Source of the DNA: Paenibacillus thalictri
Lineage (GTDB): Bacteria > Bacillota > Bacilli > Paenibacillales > NBRC-103111
Direction: 5' to 3'
Assembly: GCF_004307995.1 (NCBI RefSeq)
Contig: NZ_SIRE01000017.1
Location: 1-64,000, forward strand
DNA length: 64,000 nt
Positions 45,756 to 55,873 of the stretch are shown piece by piece. The notes beneath the pieces were generated by a model that saw only the letters and a program-made list of their open reading frames with translations, did not search any database and was not told the DNA's origin. Within the stretch, counting starts at the first letter, position 1. The number at the start of each line of letters is the position of its first letter. The position numbers were made by a program, and so were the translations under genes.

Positions 45756-46721
45756 GTGAATCAACCGCTTATCGAAGTAAAGAATCTTAAAAAATATTAT
45801 CCGATCAAAAAAGGCATTCTGAGCCGCACGGTCGGCCACGTGAAAGCGGTCGACGGCCTCGATTTTACGATTTACAAGGGCGAAACCCTCGGTTTAGTCG
45901 GCGAAAGCGGCTGCGGCAAATCGACAACCGGGCGCACGCTTCTTCAATTGTTGAAGCCCACTGACGGCGAAGTGCTGTATGAAGGCAAAAATCTGGTCGG
46001 CATGGATGCCGGGCAGCTGCGGAAGCTGCGCAAAGATTTGCAGATGGTGTTTCAGGATCCGTACGCTTCTTTGGATCCGCGACTGACGGTAGGCGACATT
46101 ATCGCCGAACCGCTGAACATTCATGGCATCGCCAGCGGCAAAGAGCGGGACAAGCGGGTGGAACAACTGCTTGAGGTCGTTGGCTTGAGCGGCTACCATG
46201 CCAAGCGGTACGCCCACGAATTCAGCGGCGGCCAGCGGCAGCGGATCGGCATCGCCCGGGCGCTCGCGCTGAATCCGAAGCTGATTGTCGCCGACGAGCC
46301 GGTATCGGCGCTTGACGTGTCGATCCAGTCCCAGGTGATTAACTTAATGCAGGATTTGCAGGACCAATTCCAGTTGACGTATTTGTTCATCGCTCACGAT
46401 CTCAGCGTCGTTAAACATATCAGCGACCGGATCGGCGTTATGTATTTGGGCCGCATTGTTGAATTGGCCGACAAACGCGAGTTGTTCAGCTCGTCGAAGC
46501 ATCCGTACACAAAAGCGCTGCTTTCCGCGGTACCGATTGCCGACCCGCTTGTGAAGAAGGAACGAATTGTGCTGCAGGGCGATGTGCCAAGTCCTGCGAA
46601 CCCGCCTTCAGGTTGTACATTTCATCCGCGCTGCAGCGAATGTATGGCCATTTGCCGCACGGAAAGACCCGTATTAAAAGAAGTGAACGGCCAGCTTGTG
46701 GCCTGCCATCTATATAATTAA
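45756..46721 (+). CDS. Oligopeptide ABC ATPase, OppF/DppF type
   Basis: A 321-aa ATPase paired with the preceding one: Walker [21 protein letters not shown], signature FSGGQRQR, Walker [20 protein letters not shown], and C-terminal [23 protein letters not shown] precedes GTG/ATG-type start at 45756. It forms the heterodimeric energy module of the peptide importer. Confidence 0.95.
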   Translation: MNQPLIEVKNLKKYYPIKKGILSRTVGHVKAVDGLDFTIYKGETLGLVGESGCGKSTTGRTLLQLLKPTDGEVLYEGKNLVGMDAGQLRKLRKDLQMVFQDPYASLDPRLTVGDIIAEPLNIHGIASGKERDKRVEQLLEVVGLSGYHAKRYAHEFSGGQRQRIGIARALALNPKLIVADEPVSALDVSIQSQVINLMQDLQDQFQLTYLFIAHDLSVVKHISDRIGVMYLGRIVELADKRELFSSSKHPYTKALLSAVPIADPLVKKERIVLQGDVPSPANPPSGCTFHPRCSECMAICRTERPVLKEVNGQLVACHLYN

Positions 46722-46748
46722 AGATTGCTTTTGGCGGAGGGAACCGGA

Positions 46749-47936
46749 TTGAACCAAACCAAATTAAATATATACGCTTCAGTGGACAACATGAGGCAGA
46801 TGATTATCGACGTCAATGATTTTATTCACGACCATCCGGAGCTGGGGAACAATGAATTTCAAGCCGTGGAACTGCTTACCCGTACGCTCGCGGAACATCA
46901 ATTTACGGTGGAAAAAGGCGTCGCCGGTCTGGAGACGGCATTTATAGCGACGTATAAAAATAAAGAAGGCGGCCCCGTTATCGGCTTATTGTGCGAATAC
47001 GACGCACTAGAGGGGCTTGGCCACGGCTGCGGCCACAATCTGCAGGCCGCATCGATTACCGGGGCGGCAATCGCGCTGTCGCAAAACTTGGGCGATCTGC
47101 CCGTGGAAATCGTCGTATACGGCACTCCGGCCGAAGAGACGACCAGCGGCAAGCTGCCGATGATCAGGCACGGCTTGTTCGACCGGCTGGATGTCGCGCT
47201 GATGATGCATGGCGGCGACCGCACCACGGTGGACGGCAAATCGCTGGCGATGAATTTGATCGATTTTGTATTCGAAGGCAAAGCCGCACACGCCGCCGTA
47301 GCTCCGGAGAAAGGCATCAGCGCGCTGGACGGGGTGCTGATGACCTTTAACGCAATCGAATATTTGCGCGAACATGTAAGACCCGATGTAAAAATGCACG
47401 GCGTCATCACCAATGGAGGCACCGCCGCCAACATCGTTCCCGACTTGGCTGTTGCGCAGTTTTATGTGCGCGCGGCGGACCGCCCGTATCTCGATACCGT
47501 GCTCGAACGCGTCTACAATGCGGCGCGAGGCGCAGCGCTGGCTACCGGCTCGAAGCTGACGATCCGGCAGGTGAAGCAATGCGAGAACAAAGTCAACGTC
47601 GACACGCTGAACAAGCTGCTGCTCGACAATGCCAGACAAGCGGGCATCGAACATATTTCACCGCCGCGTTCCAGCACCGGCTCCACCGATTTCGGCAACG
47701 TGACCTACATCGTTCCGGGCGCATGTCTGCGTGTCGCTTTTGTGCCGTTTGGCACATCCAGCCATTCGACCGAATGGGTCGCGGCCGGGGTCAGCGAAAG
47801 CGGTCATCATGCGGTCATTGCGGCCGCTAAATCGATTGCCGCAGCGGCGTATGATCTGATTGCCGACCCGAACCTGCTGGCGGAAATCAGGCAAGAATTT
47901 CAGAACGCCAAAGCCGCGTTTCAAGCAAATTTATAA
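46749..47936 (+). CDS. M20-family amidohydrolase (AbgB-like)
   Basis: About 395 aa. Metal-site motifs: CEYDALEGLGHGCGHNLQA (Asp and His), GTPAEETTSGK (Glu), ALMMHGGD and a late SSHSTEW. This pattern belongs to the p-aminobenzoyl-glutamate hydrolase/amidohydrolase branch. TTG 46749 is chosen because GGCGGAGGG is 8 bases upstream; the frame is open to 46725. It ends the importer operon and is followed by a terminator. Probably hydrolyses an N-acylated or peptide substrate taken up by the importer. Confidence 0.88.
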   Translation: MNQTKLNIYASVDNMRQMIIDVNDFIHDHPELGNNEFQAVELLTRTLAEHQFTVEKGVAGLETAFIATYKNKEGGPVIGLLCEYDALEGLGHGCGHNLQAASITGAAIALSQNLGDLPVEIVVYGTPAEETTSGKLPMIRHGLFDRLDVALMMHGGDRTTVDGKSLAMNLIDFVFEGKAAHAAVAPEKGISALDGVLMTFNAIEYLREHVRPDVKMHGVITNGGTAANIVPDLAVAQFYVRAADRPYLDTVLERVYNAARGAALATGSKLTIRQVKQCENKVNVDTLNKLLLDNARQAGIEHISPPRSSTGSTDFGNVTYIVPGACLRVAFVPFGTSSHSTEWVAAGVSESGHHAVIAAAKSIAAAAYDLIADPNLLAEIRQEFQNAKAAFQANL

Positions 47937-47947
47937 GCCATTTTTTA

Positions 47948-47982
47948 AGAGGCAGCCGATCCGGCTGTCTCTCTTTTTTTGC
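47948..47982 (+). terminator. Intrinsic terminator of the peptide importer operon
   Basis: AGAGGCAGCCG (47948-47958) pairs with CGGCTGTCTCT (47962-47972), with a G-T pair, followed by CTTTTTTT. The remaining bases to 48167 show nothing else clear. Confidence 0.85.
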
Positions 47983-48167
47983 GATTTAAGCACCTTTTAC
48001 TCAAAGATCGATCCGGTTGCTGTGTTGATCGTTTGCATCATTGTTTAGTGTTTGTTTAGACGTGGCTAGTAAAATAAACGGGAAGTTTGTCCAATGAGGG
48101 CGGATGCGTTTTTATAATGAACGTCCTTTTGGCGCTATCGATAAAGAGAAGGAGACTTCGAAGAGAC

Positions 48168-51100
48168 ATGAGGAACAAAGCTTGGCGGCGTATGTTGGCG
48201 GCGTTGATGCTGCTTCTTAACTTGTCGGGTTGGTATGAACAGGGGGCGGTACATGCGGCACCCTCGTTTGCGGGCGGAACGGGATTGCCGGAGGATCCTT
48301 ATCTGATTGCAAATGCAAGCCAACTTAATCACGTTCGGGATTATTTGGACAAAAGTTTCAAGTTGACGGCAGATATTGATTTGACTATTTATTCGGCCGG
48401 CAACGGTTGGCAGCCGATCGGTGACGGTGCGACTGTAACAAACAGATTTACCGGCACCATGGACGGAAATGGCTTCAAGATTACAAATTTAAAAATCAAT
48501 AGGACCAATCAGTTTTATTTGAGCTTATTCGGAGTTGTGGAAGGCGCTCATATTACGAATATGCGGCTGGAAGGGGTGGATATTGCCGGATCAGGAGGCA
48601 ACTATGCAGGCGGATTGGCCGGTATCGTCCTTTCGGGAACGATTGAGCAAACCTATGTCACAGGGCGGGTTGCTTTGATTAGCGACCCTTCTAACAATGC
48701 AGGCCAGAGTGTTGGCGGCCTGGTTGGTGAGAATTACGGCGTCATTAAAAACAGCTACTCCACTGTAGAGGTCTCAGGCTGGACGACGGTGGGCGGTTTG
48801 GTCGGCTATCATACAGGCACCATCGAAAACAGCTATGCCGCAGCACTTGTGACCGGAGACGGCATAGGCGGCTTGGTTGCCTCTAACAACGGCGGCACCA
48901 TTACGAGCAGCTACTATGACAAGGAGACGGCAGGTATACCTGATGAAGAAGACTGGTGGGAGCTCGGCAAATCCAGAGCGGATATGAAAGATCAAGTTAC
49001 GTATTCCGGTTGGGATTTTACGGCGATTTGGGGGATCAATCCTGCGTTTAACGGCGGATATCCGTTTTTTCCGACGAACAGTTCCATTACTCCCACAAGT
49101 GCAAGTTTTGACAAATATACGGCAGCTGCGGATTATGCGGATGTGGCTGTCACGCTGAGTTCCAACGGAAATACGTTAAGCAGCATCAAAAACGGCGGCG
49201 CCGCGCTTGTAGCGGGAACGGACTATACCGTCTCCGGGAATACGGCAACGATCAAGAAGTCATACCTGTCGGCGCAGCCGGAAGGGACGGTGAATTTGAT
49301 CTTTGCTTTCAGTTGGGGCACCCCGCAGACGTTGGCTATTACGGTGAACGACACGTCGCCGCCAAACAGCACGATGAGTCCGACAAGCGCGAACTTTGAT
49401 AAAAACGTAACATCGGCGGTTTATGCGGACGTCACGGTGGCATTGTCGCTGAACGGAAACACGCTCAGCAGCATTACAAACGGAGGTGCGGCGCTGGTAT
49501 TAGGAACCGATTATGAAATGGCCGGCAATACCGTAACGGTCAAAAAAACGTACTTATCCGCGCTGCCTCTCGGAACAACGACATTGACGTTTCATTTCAA
49601 CAACGGCTTGCCGCAGATGCTTGCGGTTGATGCGAGCGATACGACTCCTGTTCCTCCAGGTCCGCCCGCTCTGCAATCCGCTGCAGCCGGGGATAAGGAA
49701 GTAACGCTTCATTGGAGTCCGGTCATGGGTTCGACGGGTTACCATATTTATCAAAGCGTCACTTCAGGTACTTATGGAACGGAAACGGCCAGTGTGTCAA
49801 GCGACGTTTACACTTATACGGCGGCGGGATTGACGAACGGAACGACATATTATTTTGTCGTGAAGGCATTAAATGTGAGCGGAGAAGGTGCAGCCTCCAA
49901 CCAGCTCAGCGCCACGCCAAAAGGCGTTCCGGCAGCTCCGACGCAGGTTGCCGCCGTTGCCGGAATCCGCCAAGCGACAGTCAGTTTTACCGTCCCGGCG
50001 GATAACGGGGGAAGCGATATTACCGGTTACGAAGTTACGGCTTCGCCGGGCGATATCGTAGCGGCAGGCAATGAAAGTCCGATTACGGTAACGGGATTGG
50101 CCGGCGGCACCTCTTATACGTTTACGGTAAAAGCAATCAATGGAATCGGCGGCAGCGAATCTTCCGTCATCTCCAACGCCGTTGTGCCGTGGATTCCGTC
50201 CAGCAGCAGCGGCGGCAGTGCGCCATCTTCACCGGCAGCGTCCGCCCCAAGCACGCCTGAGGCGGCAAACACCGGGGTTGACGTGCTTGTTAACGGTAAG
50301 GCGGAAAACGCCGGCACAGCAACCGTCTCGCAGGTAAACAACCGGTCGGTTACGACCGTGCATCTTGATGCCGATCTGCTTGCCGCCAAACTTGCGGCAG
50401 AAGGTCCGAAGTCGATCATCACGATTCCGGTTCGCACTGCGTCTGACGTCGTTATCGGGGAATTGGACGGTCAAATGGTCAAAAACATGGAACAGCTGCA
50501 GGCGGTTCTGGAGCTCAAATCGGACAAAAACGTGTACAAGCTGTCCGCCTTGCAAATGAATATTGACGCGATATCGGGGCAGCTGGGCGGCGCGGTAAAT
50601 CTGCAAGATATCAAAATACAGCTGGAAATCGCAAGACCTGCGGCCGATACGGCGACCATCATGGAGAACGCGGCAAACAAGGGCAATTTTACCATTGTCG
50701 CCCCTCCGGTTAACTTTACCGTAAGAGCTATTTATGGAGAGCGGACGATTGAAGTATCCAAGTTTAACATTTATGTGGAGCGTCTCATCGCCATCCCGGA
50801 AGGCGTCGATCCGAATAAAATAACGACAGGCGTTGTGGCTGATCCGGACGGAATGGTTCGCCACGTGCCGACAAAGATCATTGTGATCGACGGCTTGTAT
50901 TATGCGCAAATCAACAGCTTGACCAACAGCATGTATTCCGTCGTGTGGCATCCGCTCGAATTTGCCGACGTTGCGTACCATTGGGCGAAAAACGCGGTCA
51001 ACGACATGGGCTCGCGTATGGTTGTTGACGGTACGGGCGGCGGCTTGTTCACCCCTGACAGGGAGATCACCCGCGCCGAGTTTGCGGCTATCGTCGTTCG

Positions 51101-51521
51101 GGGACTTGGACTTAAGCCCGAGAACGGCGCAGCGCAATTTTCGGACGTGAAGGCTTCGGACTGGTACGCCGATGCGGTTAACACGGCATACTCATACGGC
51201 TTGATCCATGGCTTTGGGGACGGTACATTCCGACCGCATGAGAATATTACCCGTGAACAGGCAATGCTGATCGTTGCGGAGGCGTTGAAAATAACCGGGT
51301 TGAAAGCGAAGCTCCCGGTCCAAGACGCAGACAGCACACTCCGTGTTTTTGCAGATCAAGCGGAAGCATCAGGTTGGGCGAGAAGCGGTGTTGCCGACAG
51401 CGTTCAAGCGGGCATCGTAACGGGAAGATCAACCGCCGGGCTTGCGCCGAAGGGGTACGTGACTAGGGCCGAGGTCGCGGCTATTATGCAGCGGCTTCTG
51501 CAAACATCGGGCCTGATATAG
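48168..51521 (+). CDS. Surface protein with GLUG, X2-like, FN3 and SLH domains
   Basis: About 1117 aa. ATG 48168 gives a good signal peptide (MRNKAWRRMLAALMLLLNLS, cleavage after VHAA); the frame extends to 48087. Order: N-terminal parallel-beta region with GLUG-type repeats (GGLVGENYGVIKNSY, GGLVGYHTGTIENSY; about 40-280), two X2-like beta domains (PTSASFDKY and PTSANFDKN; about 300-490), two FN3 domains (about 495-690), a Ser/Pro linker, an Ig-like region, and C-terminal SLH repeats (FADVAYHWAKNAVNDMGSRM, FSDVKASDWYADAVNTAYSY, a third near the end). It should be anchored to secondary wall polymer. No catalytic domain is evident, so adhesion or glycan binding is likely. Confidence 0.88.
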   Translation: MRNKAWRRMLAALMLLLNLSGWYEQGAVHAAPSFAGGTGLPEDPYLIANASQLNHVRDYLDKSFKLTADIDLTIYSAGNGWQPIGDGATVTNRFTGTMDGNGFKITNLKINRTNQFYLSLFGVVEGAHITNMRLEGVDIAGSGGNYAGGLAGIVLSGTIEQTYVTGRVALISDPSNNAGQSVGGLVGENYGVIKNSYSTVEVSGWTTVGGLVGYHTGTIENSYAAALVTGDGIGGLVASNNGGTITSSYYDKETAGIPDEEDWWELGKSRADMKDQVTYSGWDFTAIWGINPAFNGGYPFFPTNSSITPTSASFDKYTAAADYADVAVTLSSNGNTLSSIKNGGAALVAGTDYTVSGNTATIKKSYLSAQPEGTVNLIFAFSWGTPQTLAITVNDTSPPNSTMSPTSANFDKNVTSAVYADVTVALSLNGNTLSSITNGGAALVLGTDYEMAGNTVTVKKTYLSALPLGTTTLTFHFNNGLPQMLAVDASDTTPVPPGPPALQSAAAGDKEVTLHWSPVMGSTGYHIYQSVTSGTYGTETASVSSDVYTYTAAGLTNGTTYYFVVKALNVSGEGAASNQLSATPKGVPAAPTQVAAVAGIRQATVSFTVPADNGGSDITGYEVTASPGDIVAAGNESPITVTGLAGGTSYTFTVKAINGIGGSESSVISNAVVPWIPSSSSGGSAPSSPAASAPSTPEAANTGVDVLVNGKAENAGTATVSQVNNRSVTTVHLDADLLAAKLAAEGPKSIITIPVRTASDVVIGELDGQMVKNMEQLQAVLELKSDKNVYKLSALQMNIDAISGQLGGAVNLQDIKIQLEIARPAADTATIMENAANKGNFTIVAPPVNFTVRAIYGERTIEVSKFNIYVERLIAIPEGVDPNKITTGVVADPDGMVRHVPTKIIVIDGLYYAQINSLTNSMYSVVWHPLEFADVAYHWAKNAVNDMGSRMVVDGTGGGLFTPDREITRAEFAAIVVRGLGLKPENGAAQFSDVKASDWYADAVNTAYSYGLIHGFGDGTFRPHENITREQAMLIVAEALKITGLKAKLPVQDADSTLRVFADQAEASGWARSGVADSVQAGIVTGRSTAGLAPKGYVTRAEVAAIMQRLLQTSGLI

Positions 51522-51538
51522 ATCAGCTTTACATCAAG

Positions 51539-51588
51539 AGGAACCCTTGGCAAGCCAGAAGGCTTGTCGCCGGGGTTCCTTTTTTTCA
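51539..51588 (+). terminator. Intrinsic terminator of the SLH protein gene
   Basis: AGGAACCC (51539-51546) pairs with GGGTTCCT (51573-51580), with an inner GGCAAGCC/GGCTTGTC stem, followed by seven T residues. Confidence 0.85.
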
Positions 51589-51786
51589 ATTGCGATGGCG
51601 GCCATAGATATAAATATGTGATGGAAGACCGGGTAAGGAAGGCTGCGGATTCCCTTTGTTCATGAACTCATGAGGTCATGTGCTTCCCCGCGGAATAGCA
51701 ATATTTTATCGCACCTGCCTATGCACCGTCCGGTACGCCGGAATACAAATAAGTTGTATACATTTTTGTAAAAGGTGGTTAGCGGA

Positions 51787-52521
51787 TTGAAAGAACACTC
51801 TGCCGTACAGCTGTACCTGGAGCTGCTGAAGAAAACGATTTTGCATGAAATTTGGATTCAGAACGAAACGGAGCGCAGCATGCGCCTCGAAGGATTGGAT
51901 TGGCCGCAATTCGCCCACAGCATGATCGGCAGGTTCCGCATGGAAAACATTCAACACTGCTTGACGATCGCGCTGAAGGAAGGGATCGAAGGAGATTTTA
52001 TTGAAACCGGCGTTTGGCGCGGAGGGGCCTGTATTTTTGCAAGGGGGGTGCTGAAAGCCTACGATGTGACCGACAGGAAGGTCTGGGTTGCCGATTCGTT
52101 CCAGGGATTGCCTGAATCGGATGTGGACAAATACCCGCTGGACGGAAGCGAGGTTCACACCTTGCATACATTCGATTATTTAAAAGTTTCGCTTGAGCAG
52201 GTCAAGGAAAACTTCAGAAGATACGGGCTGCTGGACGATCAAGTCGGCTTCATCAAGGGCTGGTTTGAGGATACGCTGCCGGTTGCGCCGGTCGAGAAGC
52301 TTGCCGTGCTGAGGTTGGACGGAGACATGTACGGTTCAACAATCGTCAGTTTGCGAAGCTTGTATCCGAAGCTGTCGCCCGGAGGATTTGTCATCATCGA
52401 CGACTATAATATTCCAAACTGTGCGGCGGCCGTTGCCGACTACCGGAAGGAAATGGGGATCGAGGAGCCGATGCTGGCGATCGATAGAATCGGCGTTTAT
52501 TGGCGAAAAGCAAAATCTTGA
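51787..52521 (+). CDS. TylF/MycF-family O-methyltransferase
   Basis: About 244 aa. Motifs: GDFIETGVWRGGACIFARGV (SAM-binding start), VADSFQGLPESD, LAVLRLDGDMYGSTIVSL and FVIIDDYNIPNC, with the metal-binding Asp residues of macrocin O-methyltransferases. TTG 51787 (AAAGGTGG upstream) is preferred to GTG 51775. Such enzymes methylate sugar hydroxyls in glycans or antibiotics. It stands alone; no biosynthetic cluster is near. The 176 bases after it are non-coding. Confidence 0.87.
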   Translation: MKEHSAVQLYLELLKKTILHEIWIQNETERSMRLEGLDWPQFAHSMIGRFRMENIQHCLTIALKEGIEGDFIETGVWRGGACIFARGVLKAYDVTDRKVWVADSFQGLPESDVDKYPLDGSEVHTLHTFDYLKVSLEQVKENFRRYGLLDDQVGFIKGWFEDTLPVAPVEKLAVLRLDGDMYGSTIVSLRSLYPKLSPGGFVIIDDYNIPNCAAAVADYRKEMGIEEPMLAIDRIGVYWRKAKS

Positions 52522-52697
52522 CACAGCGGGATCGCTGCGCAGGCGGCTTGCCGGAGCAGGCACCACGGGACTTCGTGCTTCGCACGTGGGGGAAAGCGTG
52601 CATATTGAGCGAACTGGCTGCAGCCGGGAACAAGGCGCCGCCAGCGAGCAGTTGCCCTCGTGTCTCAAGGGCAGCCTGCTTGGGCGATCTCAAGCGG

Positions 52698-53606
52698 CTA
52701 ATCCGCTTTGCTCAGCTCCAGCGATTCGATAAAGCTGACGAACTGTCTGACCAGATTCAGCTCCAGCGACGACTCCTTATAGATCAGCCACGTTTTCCGG
52801 GTCAGCGGTTCGCCGCTTCGGAAAAGCACCTTATGTTTAAAAAAGCGGTCCTGCGGCTGCAAGCAAAGCTCCGGCACAATGGAATAACCTAAACCGTAAC
52901 TGACAAGCTGCTTGCAAATTTCGTAGTTGTTGACGTTGATCGTAATATGGGAGGGCACGTTATAGCGGTCCTTCCACCAGCCGTCGATCACCTCCATAAG
53001 CAAGGTGTCGGGTTTGTAGCCGAATTTGTTCACCGGCAGTGTGTTGGGCCGATAGTTAATGCGCGGCAAATGCGGCAAATCGTCGATATCGATTTCCTTA
53101 TCCGAGATAATATAGAAGGGCTCCTCATTGATCAAATGCTTGCGGTCGACCCAGTTAAACGTTCCCCGGATAATGCCCACGTGGATGGCGTTGCTTTCTA
53201 GAGACTGGAAAATCTCCTGATTGATGCTTGTGTTTAAATAAATATGGACCTTCGGATTCATCTGCAAAAATTGCTGTAAAATCGGACCCATCCGATAATG
53301 GGTAAAATGCCCCGAAGCGGCGAGCCGCAGCGTTCCTTGCAGTTCGGTTTTTAAGTTGGTAATAAATTCCTTGAATCGCTGTTCTTCCTGCAGCGATTTT
53401 CTTGCGTAATCGACCAAATGCGTGCCTTCGGGAGTAAAACGGATGTTTTTGCCTTCCTTTTGCACAATATCGAATTGGAAATATTTTTCCAATTGACGTA
53501 TTCGGTATGTTAACGCGGGTTGTGTGATATAGAGCCGTTCCGCCGCCTTGGACAGATTTTGCTCTTGAAATATGGTAAGCAATATTTCGCAATCCTTTTC
53601 GTCCAT
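52698..53606 (-). CDS. LysR-family transcriptional regulator
   Basis: A 302-aa protein with N-terminal winged HTH (LLTIFQEQNLSKAAERLYIT, QPALTYRIRQLEKYF) and a periplasmic-binding-like effector domain. It is the only regulator gene in the 52-64 kb locus. Many LysR members (CysB, Cbl, SsuR type) control sulfur-source use, so it is a candidate regulator of the flavoprotein/importer genes; this is inference from position. It is transcribed away from a terminator that closes the flavoprotein transcript. Confidence 0.9.
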   Translation of the reverse strand: MDEKDCEILLTIFQEQNLSKAAERLYITQPALTYRIRQLEKYFQFDIVQKEGKNIRFTPEGTHLVDYARKSLQEEQRFKEFITNLKTELQGTLRLAASGHFTHYRMGPILQQFLQMNPKVHIYLNTSINQEIFQSLESNAIHVGIIRGTFNWVDRKHLINEEPFYIISDKEIDIDDLPHLPRINYRPNTLPVNKFGYKPDTLLMEVIDGWWKDRYNVPSHITINVNNYEICKQLVSYGLGYSIVPELCLQPQDRFFKHKVLFRSGEPLTRKTWLIYKESSLELNLVRQFVSFIESLELSKAD

Positions 53607-53664
53607 TGCGCCGCCCCTTGTCCGGAATGAATATATCTATTATATCGTCTGTGTCGGGGAAAAG

Positions 53665-53695
53665 GCAAAAAGACCAGTCTATGTAGAGCTGGTCT
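53665..53695 (-). terminator. Intrinsic terminator downstream of the first AprA-like gene
   Basis: On the minus strand AGACCAG (53695-53689) pairs with CTGGTCT (53677-53671), followed by TTTTTGCC. The interval 53696-53940 has no gene; it contains two imperfect copies of a GGCCGC-CCGTAAT-TTGGCC stretch near 53838 and 53900. Confidence 0.7.
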
Positions 53696-53940
53696 GAGGG
53701 TAGCGGTGTGGGGAGTATCGAATGGTGCGAGGGAAACCCGATCTGCGGTATCGTTACGTGGCGTGCGTCGTCCGGCCGGGGGCAGTATGGGTTGAGGCTA
53801 CATCTGCTCCCGCGTATGGAGTGCGGGTTCAGAAGGTGGCCGCGCCGTAATTCCGGTTGGCCCGCAACACCGTCCTGCGTCCGGGATGAGAGATCACCGA
53901 CGGCCGCACCGTAATATTGCTTGGCCGCAAATGCGCTGCT

Positions 53941-55578
53941 TCAGAACGGACTGTGCGAGTGTGCCGGAGCGGGCTGATGGGGTTTGACCCATACGTCGTC
54001 CAAACCGCCGGACAACAGCCGCCGCTGTTGAGCGGGATCGAGCTCCGGGTAATCTTCGTATTGGTGCATCCCTCTCGATTCGGGACGCGCCAGCGCCGAA
54101 GCGTACATCCATCGCGCCGTCGCGGCCATGGCAGCCGCTTCGCGGTAACGGACGGTTTGCACTCCGGCTGCAGAGGCGCCTTCGCGCAGATTGGCCCATA
54201 CGCCGTTTAAGCGGATCAACGATTCGCACAGCTTGTATTCGGTGCGGAAAAAATTGCGGTCGTAAGGCATCACCTCGTCCTGCACGGCGCGCACGAATTC
54301 CTGCGTTTTCGCGGATACAAGCGGCGAGGAGCTTGCTGCGGACGTTTGCGGTGTCGTGGACAGCCCCTTAAGGGAGCGGCCTAACACGGAGGCGCTGAGC
54401 CGCTTGGAATATGCGGCTGCCGCTTCTCCCGCAAACGACCCGGACGACATCGCCCATGCCGCGTTATGGCTGCCGCCTCCTGAAAAAGCGCCGGCGATAA
54501 ATTCGCGTGTCGCCGCATCGCCGGCGGCGTACAAGCCCGGCACTGTCGTCGCACACGTTTCGTCGACGATATGAATGCCGCCCGTGCCGCGGACCGTGCC
54601 TTCCAGGCGGAGCGTAACCGGGAACCGGTCCTTGAACGGGTTGATGCCTAGCCGGTCAAACGCCAAGAACAGATTGGGCTGCGACTTGCGCAGCTGCGGC
54701 TGCAGCGCTTCGCCCGCATGATCGAAACGGCAGTAGATCGTATGGTCATTCAGCTTTTTGGCGATTGCCGATTGAATTTTGAAAATCCGTGCCGGCGTGA
54801 TTTGTTGTTCGTCCGTATCCGTCCCTTCCACGACGGTTCCGTCTGCATAAGTATAAGTGCCGTATTGGAAAAAGGCGTTTTTCGTTACCGATGCGCTGGC
54901 GGCGCAAATGCCGTACGTATTGGAAAATTCCATTCCCGACATTTCCGCTCCGGCTTCGGCGGCCAGCAAATAACCGTCGCCGGTCAGCACGTTGCAGCCC
55001 AACGCCTTGCTCAGAAACGCGCAGCCACCGGTGGCGATGACGACGGCTCCGGCATGAACGGTCCGGGATTCGCCGCTCTCCAGAGAGACAAGCACCGCCC
55101 CTCCGACGCCGTGCTCGTCGGCAAGCAGCTCCACAGCCGGGAAATGATCCAATATTTTCACGCCGGCACGCTTGACGCGGGATCTCATCAGCCGCATATA
55201 TTCAGGACCTTGCAGCGAATAACGGACATCTCCGTGCTGATCGAAGGTGAAAGGGTATTTCCAAGCTTCGAGTTTATGGCGGTTCAACGTCGCACGCTCC
55301 AGCATACGATCCAGCCAGCTGCGCTCGGACAAAAATCCGCCCAATACATGACGGTCGCGTATAGATGCTTCGTGAATCCGGACATCGCGGTTTGCCGCCC
55401 ATACGTTGGTGCCGGAAGGGGCTGTGGCGCCGCTTGTGCCGCAGTAGCCCTTATCTGCGAGGATGACCCGCGCTCCGGCTTCGGCTGCGCTCACGGCGGC
55501 CCATGTGCCTGCCGGTCCACCGCCGAGTACCAATACATCCGCGTAGAGCGCCGGTCTAGTTGTTTGTGCTGCTGCCAT
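53941..55578 (-). CDS. AprA-like FAD flavoprotein (fumarate reductase/adenylylsulfate reductase superfamily), paralogue 1
   Basis: A 545-aa cytoplasmic flavoprotein with FAD site DVLVLGGGPAGTWAAVSAAE, DKGYCGTSGATAPSGTN, VVIATGGCAFLSKALGCNVL and a second FAD motif TTVPGLYAAGDAATREF. LQGPEYMRLMRSRVKRAGV and the C-terminal AATARWMYASALARPESRGM support the succinate dehydrogenase/AprA fold. ATG 55578 follows GGATGGAGG; the frame extends to 55641 through the leader hairpins. It is divergent from the AprB-like ferredoxin gene, its likely electron partner. Its 5' leader carries the conserved attenuator. Substrate unknown; true APS reduction is doubtful. Confidence 0.88.
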   Translation of the reverse strand: MAAAQTTRPALYADVLVLGGGPAGTWAAVSAAEAGARVILADKGYCGTSGATAPSGTNVWAANRDVRIHEASIRDRHVLGGFLSERSWLDRMLERATLNRHKLEAWKYPFTFDQHGDVRYSLQGPEYMRLMRSRVKRAGVKILDHFPAVELLADEHGVGGAVLVSLESGESRTVHAGAVVIATGGCAFLSKALGCNVLTGDGYLLAAEAGAEMSGMEFSNTYGICAASASVTKNAFFQYGTYTYADGTVVEGTDTDEQQITPARIFKIQSAIAKKLNDHTIYCRFDHAGEALQPQLRKSQPNLFLAFDRLGINPFKDRFPVTLRLEGTVRGTGGIHIVDETCATTVPGLYAAGDAATREFIAGAFSGGGSHNAAWAMSSGSFAGEAAAAYSKRLSASVLGRSLKGLSTTPQTSAASSSPLVSAKTQEFVRAVQDEVMPYDRNFFRTEYKLCESLIRLNGVWANLREGASAAGVQTVRYREAAAMAATARWMYASALARPESRGMHQYEDYPELDPAQQRRLLSGGLDDVWVKPHQPAPAHSHSPF

Positions 55579-55605
55579 ATGGTTTCCTCCATCCGCCGGA
55601 ATGGT

Positions 55606-55662
55606 AAAAAAAGACGCATTACCGCCAGCTGGCGGAAACACGTCTCCATCGGTATGGTCGAC
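55606..55662 (-). promoter_or_regulatory. Attenuator leader of AprA-like gene 1
   Basis: On the minus strand an upstream hairpin (55662-55642) has inner stem CCAT-ACCG-ATGG with flanks GTC/GAC. It shares bases 55642-55644 with an intrinsic terminator: GACG/CGTC closing a CCGCC/GGCGG stem, then seven T (55612-55606). It belongs to the same four-member family as 55825, 58432 and 58294. Confidence 0.7.
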
Positions 55663-55709
55663 TTGTCTTATTTCACACTATTCGCATGGGATTATCTGTT
55701 TTTTTGAAA

Positions 55710-55784
55710 ATAGTACATCCGGGAAAGGCCGTCTGTCAACGATTATTTTATCGATTGACGGAATAAAGCGATTGGTGTTACGAT
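55710..55784. promoter_or_regulatory. Divergent SigA promoters with shared operator (flavoprotein/ferredoxin)
   Basis: Minus: TTGACA (55739-55734), 18-base spacer, TACTAT (55715-55710). Plus: TTGACG (55755-55760), 17-18-base spacer, TTACGAT (55778-55784). The two -35 boxes lie in an imperfect palindrome, TGTCAACGAT (55734-55743) and ATCGATTGACG (55750-55760). AATAATCGTTGACA here (minus strand) is repeated exactly at 58342-58355. Confidence 0.75.
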
Positions 55785-55824
55785 GCTTTTAATCCGATCG
55801 ATACACTATGGATTATAACGATTT

Positions 55825-55873
55825 GTTGACCAGACAGCTGGAGACATGCGCACATTGGCCATGTCTCTTTTTT
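55825..55873 (+). promoter_or_regulatory. Attenuator leader of the ferredoxin operon
   Basis: Upstream hairpin 55825-55845 has inner stem CCAG-ACAG-CTGG with flanks GTT/GAC. Its last bases GAGAC (55841-55845) are also the start of a perfect 8-bp terminator stem GAGACATG/CATGTCTC (55841-55848, 55860-55867) followed by six T. The two structures cannot form together. The ribosome site AAGGAGGTGA of the ferredoxin gene lies after the terminator. Confidence 0.78.

Noticed and set aside
44775-45839. 354-codon minus-strand open frame
   Set aside because: Antisense to the OppD-type ATPase gene with intact ATPase motifs.
54718-55707. 329-codon plus-strand open frame
   Set aside because: Antisense to the AprA-like flavoprotein gene, which is clearly real.
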